Source: Candidatus Hydrogenedentota bacterium
Lineage (GTDB): Bacteria > Hydrogenedentota > Hydrogenedentia > Hydrogenedentales > CAITNO01
Reading direction: 5' to 3'
Assembly: GCA_903822375.1 (NCBI GenBank)
Contig: CAIJOU010000614.1
Span: forward strand, 1-9,177
Length of the DNA stretch: 9,177 bases
Shown: positions 6,037 through 9,177 of the stretch, one piece after another
Layout of the letters: each line of letters begins with the position of its first letter
How positions within the stretch are numbered: the stretch's first letter is position 1
The notes under the pieces: model-generated
Told to the model about the DNA's origin: nothing
Seen by the model: only the letters and a program-made list of their open reading frames with translations
Databases searched by the model: none
Made by a program: the position numbers and the translations under genes

Positions 6037-6795
6037 ATGGCTGGACGGCCGATTGGCGCGGTGACTTTTGACCTGTGGGACTGCCTTTTTCATGACGATT
6101 CGGACGAGCCGAAGCGTGCGGCGGCGGGATTGCCGCCCAAGCCGAAGGCCCGCCGGGACCTGCTGCATGCGCTGCTTTCGAAGCACGCCCCCATTGACCG
6201 GGCGCTCTCCGACCTGGCCTTTGACGTGCAGGATGCGGCGTTCCGCAAGGTCTGGCACGACCAGCATGTGACCTGGTCGGTGACGGAGCGGATGACCGTG
6301 CTGTTGGACGGCCTCGGCCGGTCGCTGCCGAAAGACGATTTCGCGGCACTGGTGGACGCACTGGAGCGCATGGAGCTGGAATACCAGCCCAATCCCGCAC
6401 CGGGCGCCGCCGAGGCGCTGGCCAAGTTGCACGGCAAGTACCCGCTGGCGATTGTGTCCGACGCTATCTTCACCCCCGGCCGCAACCTGCGCGAGCTGCT
6501 GCGCGGCGCGGGCATGCTGGAGCATTTCGATTTCTTTGTCTTTTCCGACGAAATTGGCCGGTCCAAGCCGCATCCCGCCGTGTATGAGGCGGTCGCGGCG
6601 CATTACGGCATACCCATCGAAAGCATCGTCCATATCGGCGACCGGCCGCACAACGACCTGGGCGGACCCCATGCCGTGGGCGCGCGCGGCGTGCTGCTGA
6701 CGGTGGTGAAGAACCGGCCGCTGGAGGGGCATATCCCCGACGCCGTCTGCGATGACTACGCGGAACTGCCCGAGGTCCTCGAGGCGATGGAATAA
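6037..6795 (+). CDS. HAD-superfamily hydrolase
   Basis: The protein has 252 residues and is probably a cytoplasmic hydrolase, most likely a phosphatase or haloacid-dehalogenase-like enzyme of unknown substrate. Motif I is TFDLWDCL with the nucleophile Asp12. Motif II is IVSDAIF with Ser141. Motif III is Lys177 in GRSKPHPAVY. Motif IV is GDRPHND (201-207), with Asp202 and Asp207. A helical cap domain fits between motif I and motif II (about 20-120). The usual second motif-I aspartate (DxD) is replaced by Trp at +2, as in some dehalogenase-like members with FDxY/WGT. ATG 6037 is chosen over ATG 6022 because AAGGA (6026-6030) lies 6 nt before it. The CE7 esterase gene follows after 185 nt. Confidence 0.85.
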   Translation: MAGRPIGAVTFDLWDCLFHDDSDEPKRAAAGLPPKPKARRDLLHALLSKHAPIDRALSDLAFDVQDAAFRKVWHDQHVTWSVTERMTVLLDGLGRSLPKDDFAALVDALERMELEYQPNPAPGAAEALAKLHGKYPLAIVSDAIFTPGRNLRELLRGAGMLEHFDFFVFSDEIGRSKPHPAVYEAVAAHYGIPIESIVHIGDRPHNDLGGPHAVGARGVLLTVVKNRPLEGHIPDAVCDDYAELPEVLEAME

Positions 6796-6869
6796 GGAAG
6801 CCGAAAAGCATGGTCGAGGCCAACTTCCCAAAGGTTTCGAGCAAGACCGAAACGAGTGCCGTTTTAAAT

Positions 6870-6885
6870 CCCCCTTCAAAGGGGG
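6870..6885. repeat. Single REP-like palindrome
   Basis: CCCCCTTCAAAGGGGG is the reverse complement of the core in the elements at 893-935 and 961-1003. Here it lacks the second hairpin and the GGGGGATGT end and is flanked by TTTAAAT and ACTTAAG. It lies between the HAD and CE7 genes, where it could affect read-through or mRNA stability. Confidence 0.7.
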
Positions 6886-6980
6886 ACTTAAGACGGCGTT
6901 TGTCCCGGTTTTGGATTTGTTGATATCCGTTGACTGGATCACCGGATCTGCGCTGGTTTTGAGCGCACGAAAGGTCGTCT

Positions 6981-7946
6981 ATGCCGATATTTGATTTGTC
7001 GCTCGAAGCACTGCGCCTTTACCAGGGCATAAACCCCAGGCCGGCGGATTTCGACGCCTACTGGGACGAGGCGCTGGCGGAAAATCACAACACCGATCCC
7101 GGTCCGGAATTTGTGAAGGCGGAATTCCAGACGGACTTTGCCGAGTGCTTCGACCTCTATTTCACCGGCGTGCGCGGTGCGCGCGTCCATGCCAAGTTCC
7201 TGCGCCCCAAACGGGCCGTCCAACCGGGCCCGGCGCTGCTGCTGTTCCACGGCTACACGGGAAACTGCGGCGACTGGCACGACAAGCTCGGCTGGGTGGC
7301 CGCAGGCTTCACCGTGGCGGCCATGGACGCGCGCGGCCAGGGCGGCCTTTCGCAGGACGTCGGCGGCACCTCGGGCAACACGCTCAACGGTCACATTATC
7401 CGCGGCCTCGACGACCCGCCCGAGAACCTTATGTTCCGGCACATCTTCCTCGACACGGCGCAGTTGGCGCGCGTCGTGATGGGCCTGCCCGAAGTGGACG
7501 CAAAACGCGTGGCGGCCATGGGCATGTCGCAGGGCGGCGCTCTCACACTGGCGTGCGCCGCGCTGGAGCCAAAAGTCAAACGCATCGCGCCCATGTGCCC
7601 CTTCCTGTGCGACTTTCAGCGGGTTTGGGAGATGGACCTGTGCAGGGACGCCTACCGGGAAATCCGCGACTACTTCCGCCTTTTCGACCCGCGCCACGAG
7701 CGTGAGGAGGCGGTGTGGACCAAGCTGGGCTACATTGACATTCAGCACCTTGCGCCGCGCATCCAGGCCGAAGTGCTCATGGCCGTCGGCCTGATGGACG
7801 AGATTTGTCCCCCCTCGTCCCAGTTCGCGGCGTTTAACAAAATAACCTCCCCAAAAGAAACGGTGATCTACCCGGACTTCACCCACGAAAACTACCCGGG
7901 TTTCATTGACAGGGCATACCAGTTCTTTACGGCGATGCAGGCGTGA
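6981..7946 (+). CDS. Acetylxylan esterase / cephalosporin-C deacetylase, CE7 family
   Basis: The protein has 321 residues, the normal CE7 length, and is an alpha/beta hydrolase that removes acetyl groups from short xylo-oligosaccharides and related esters. No signal peptide is present, so it probably acts in the cytoplasm, as known CE7 enzymes do. The family hallmarks are present: HGY near the oxyanion region (90-92), RGQGG (118-122), GMSQGG with the nucleophile Ser183, Asp273 in GLMDEICPP, and His302-Glu303 near the C-terminus. Together they give a complete Ser-Asp-His triad. The ATG is preceded by AAAGG at about 7 nt. The glutamine amidotransferase gene begins 28 nt after its stop, which suggests an operon; upstream is a 185-nt spacer with a REP-like palindrome. 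No strong promoter was found in that spacer. Confidence 0.92.
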   Translation: MPIFDLSLEALRLYQGINPRPADFDAYWDEALAENHNTDPGPEFVKAEFQTDFAECFDLYFTGVRGARVHAKFLRPKRAVQPGPALLLFHGYTGNCGDWHDKLGWVAAGFTVAAMDARGQGGLSQDVGGTSGNTLNGHIIRGLDDPPENLMFRHIFLDTAQLARVVMGLPEVDAKRVAAMGMSQGGALTLACAALEPKVKRIAPMCPFLCDFQRVWEMDLCRDAYREIRDYFRLFDPRHEREEAVWTKLGYIDIQHLAPRIQAEVLMAVGLMDEICPPSSQFAAFNKITSPKETVIYPDFTHENYPGFIDRAYQFFTAMQA

Positions 7947-7974
7947 TGCCTGACACTCAACAAGGAAGACAATC

Positions 7975-8829
7975 ATGGCAGAGAAGTTGCGTTTCCTGAT
8001 CCCCGACGGTTACTCGATTGAAAGCCGGCAGCAGTTTGAAACGGTGGGCATGGCGCTGGCGGGCCAGCTTTATGCCGACCTGCTGGTGAAGCGCCTGCCC
8101 GGCGCGGAGTATGACATCTGGTACAGCAGCGATCCCGGCGCGGTGCCGCCGACGGACGAGCAGCTCTCCGGTTATGCCGGAGTCATCTGGCCCGGCTGCA
8201 ACCTGACCATTTATCACGACGACGACCCGCGCGTGCAGGCACACAAAGCCCTGGCGCTGCGCGCCTATGAGGCGGGCATCCCGCAGTTCGGCAGTTGCTG
8301 GGGCATCCAGCTGGCCTGCTCGGTGGCGGGCGGCAGCGTGTCGGCGCACCCGAAGGGCCGCGAGATGGGCATCGCCACCAAGATCATGCTGACGGACCAG
8401 GGCCGCAAACACGCTATGATGAAGGACAAGCCCGTGGTCTACTCGCACTTCGTGAGCCACGACGACCAGGTGGTCGATCTGCCCGAGGGCGCGACGCTGA
8501 TGGCGGGCAACGACTGGAGCGTGGTGCAGGCCGTGGTGGTGCATTTCAAGAAGGGCGTATTCTGGGGCGTGCAGTACCATCCCGAATACAACCTGCACGA
8601 GGTGGCCCGGCTCATTCTGGCCCGCGAGGAGCGGCTTATCAAGCAGGGTTGGTTCAAGGACCACGACGACATGGTGGCCTATGTGGAGAAGTTCGAGGCC
8701 GTGCACGCCGACCCGACGCTGAAGCACATCCGCTGGCAGCTCAAGATCGACGACGGCATCGTCGAGGACGACATCCGCGAATGTGAGTTCGTCAACTGGA
8801 TCCACAGCGCGGTGCTTGGAGAGTACTGA
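7975..8829 (+). CDS. Stand-alone class I glutamine amidotransferase-like protein
   Basis: The protein has 284 residues. Class I amidotransferases release ammonia from glutamine, or in some relatives hydrolyse gamma-glutamyl bonds. The nucleophile elbow FGSCWGIQLA places Cys108, and QYHPEY places His202 and Glu204, so the Cys-His-Glu triad is intact. The oxyanion-like segment GVIWPGC lies at about 69-75. The family domain ends near 215. About 70 further residues, charged and probably helical, follow and are not explained by the domain. No synthetase partner gene is adjacent, so the acceptor is unknown; GuaA-like or gamma-glutamyl hydrolase-like roles are both possible. AAGGA (7962-7966) lies 8 nt before the ATG. 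It follows the CE7 esterase by 28 nt and is probably co-transcribed with it. Confidence 0.85.
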   Translation: MAEKLRFLIPDGYSIESRQQFETVGMALAGQLYADLLVKRLPGAEYDIWYSSDPGAVPPTDEQLSGYAGVIWPGCNLTIYHDDDPRVQAHKALALRAYEAGIPQFGSCWGIQLACSVAGGSVSAHPKGREMGIATKIMLTDQGRKHAMMKDKPVVYSHFVSHDDQVVDLPEGATLMAGNDWSVVQAVVVHFKKGVFWGVQYHPEYNLHEVARLILAREERLIKQGWFKDHDDMVAYVEKFEAVHADPTLKHIRWQLKIDDGIVEDDIRECEFVNWIHSAVLGEY

Positions 8830-8832
8830 GAG

Positions 8833-8881
8833 AAGGCTGAAGTGTGAAGTGTGAAGGTTGAAGGCTGAAGGCTGAAGGCTG
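8833..8881. repeat. Seven-copy 7-bp tandem repeat (AAGGCTG)
   Basis: Seven uninterrupted 7-bp units fit AAG[G/T][C/T]TG, starting 3 nt after the amidotransferase stop codon. Units vary only at positions 4 and 5 (AAGGCTG, AAGTGTG, AAGGTTG with G/T exchange), and the last three are identical. The period is the same as in the array at 803-837 but the unit is different. Confidence 0.85.
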
Positions 8882-8924
8882 AGTTTTCCAGTCGCGAAAG
8901 AGGCTGACACCGAATCGCTTCGTT

Positions 8925-9052
8925 GTGGCACCCTCAGGGCCGGACAGCGCCCGGACTTGGGGGTGCTTTTTGCTTCCATGCCGGCTGCGGGTCGGCAGGG
9001 AGCACCCCCAACCTGCGCCCCGACCGCGTCGGGGCGCGGTTGAGGGTGCCAC
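8925..9052. repeat. Cloverleaf-like compound palindrome (possible mobile or structured element)
   Basis: GTGGCACCCTCA (8925-8936) and TGAGGGTGCCAC (9041-9052) form a perfect 12-bp outer stem. Inside are three hairpins: GGGC/GCCC (8937-8940 / 8949-8952), TTGGGGGTGCT/AGCACCCCCAA (8957-8967 / 9001-9011) with an inner TGCCG/CGGCA stem, and GCGCCCCGA/TCGGGGCGC (9015-9023 / 9029-9037). The whole folds as a four-way junction. No protein is encoded. It might be a non-autonomous mobile element or a structured RNA; neither is proven. Confidence 0.75.
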
Positions 9053-9177
9053 GAGAGGTCTTGCTGTGCCACGAAAGATCTTGCTGTGCCACGAGAGGTC
9101 TTGCTGTGCCACGAGAGGTCTTGCTGTGCCACGAGAGGTCTTGCTGTGCCACGAGAGGTCTTGCTGTGCCACGAGAG
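9047..9177. repeat. 20-bp tandem repeat array, cut by window edge
   Basis: The unit TTGCTGTGCCACGAGAGGTC is repeated head-to-tail from 9061, with five full copies to 9160 and a partial one to 9177. The copy at 9061-9080 has two changes (acgaAagAtc). A partial copy, TGCCACGAGAGGTC, at 9047-9060 overlaps the right arm of the palindromic element. There are no spacers, so it is not a CRISPR array. Confidence 0.92.

Larger units (their letters stand above)
8830..9177. other. Non-coding tail after the amidotransferase gene
   Basis: The last 348 bp hold the heptamer array, the cloverleaf-like palindromic element and the 20-bp tandem array. Open frames across it arise because the 20-bp unit contains no stop on the minus strand; they translate to a simple periodic peptide and are not credible genes. 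Confidence 0.7.

Noticed and set aside
8925..9052. Integron attC site
   Set aside because: The outer arms lack the GTTRRRY / RYYYAAC core sites, and there is no integrase or cassette gene nearby.
7957..9132. Long minus-strand open frame (391 codons) over the amidotransferase and repeat tail
   Set aside because: It lies antisense to a well-supported gene and its N-terminus is only the translated 20-bp repeat; it matches no family I recognise.
9047..9177. CRISPR array
   Set aside because: The units are contiguous 20-mers without spacers.

Overview
The window is GC-rich bacterial DNA with long intergenic spacers full of short palindromes and tandem repeats. The gene content is a CUT2-type sugar ABC transporter ATPase, a secreted BNR/sialidase-like protein, a large secreted beta-helix protein with a C-terminal sorting-type tail, a CE7 carbohydrate esterase, a HAD hydrolase and a stand-alone class I glutamine amidotransferase. 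This suggests a heterotrophic polysaccharide degrader from the PVC or Hydrogenedentota-like part of the tree. That placement is inference from gene content and repeat style; no rRNA or marker gene is present.

Layout: (1) 1-729, minus strand, the N-terminal 243 codons of a sugar ABC ATPase that runs off the left edge. (2) 730-1211, a non-coding spacer with a leader hairpin, a 7-bp tandem repeat, a pair of inverted REP-like elements and a probable promoter for the next gene. (3) 1212-2417, plus strand, a BNR/sialidase-like secreted protein. (4) 2437-2781 and 2825-3208, minus strand, two tandem paralogous DUF4190-type membrane proteins with their own sigma70-like promoter. (5) 3269-3345, a 30-bp-arm inverted repeat whose right arm supplies the last codons and stop of the next gene. 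(6) 3324-5501, minus strand, a 725-residue exported pectate-lyase-like beta-helix protein. (7) 5502-6036, a divergent spacer. (8) 6037-6795 HAD hydrolase, 6981-7946 CE7 esterase and 7975-8829 glutamine amidotransferase, all plus strand. (9) 8830-9177, a non-coding tail with 7-bp tandem repeats, a cloverleaf-like palindromic element and a 20-bp tandem array that continues past the right edge.

How the genes may fit together: the ABC ATPase would power import of a monosaccharide. The sialidase-like protein, the beta-helix protein and the esterase could cut or deacetylate complex glycans. The esterase and amidotransferase are 28 bp apart and probably co-transcribed. The protein genes look like members of known families. 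The least explained content is the non-coding repeats: structure-conserved but sequence-variable REP hairpins, a four-way-junction palindrome feeding into a 20-bp array, two different heptamer arrays, and a palindrome captured into a protein's C-terminus.
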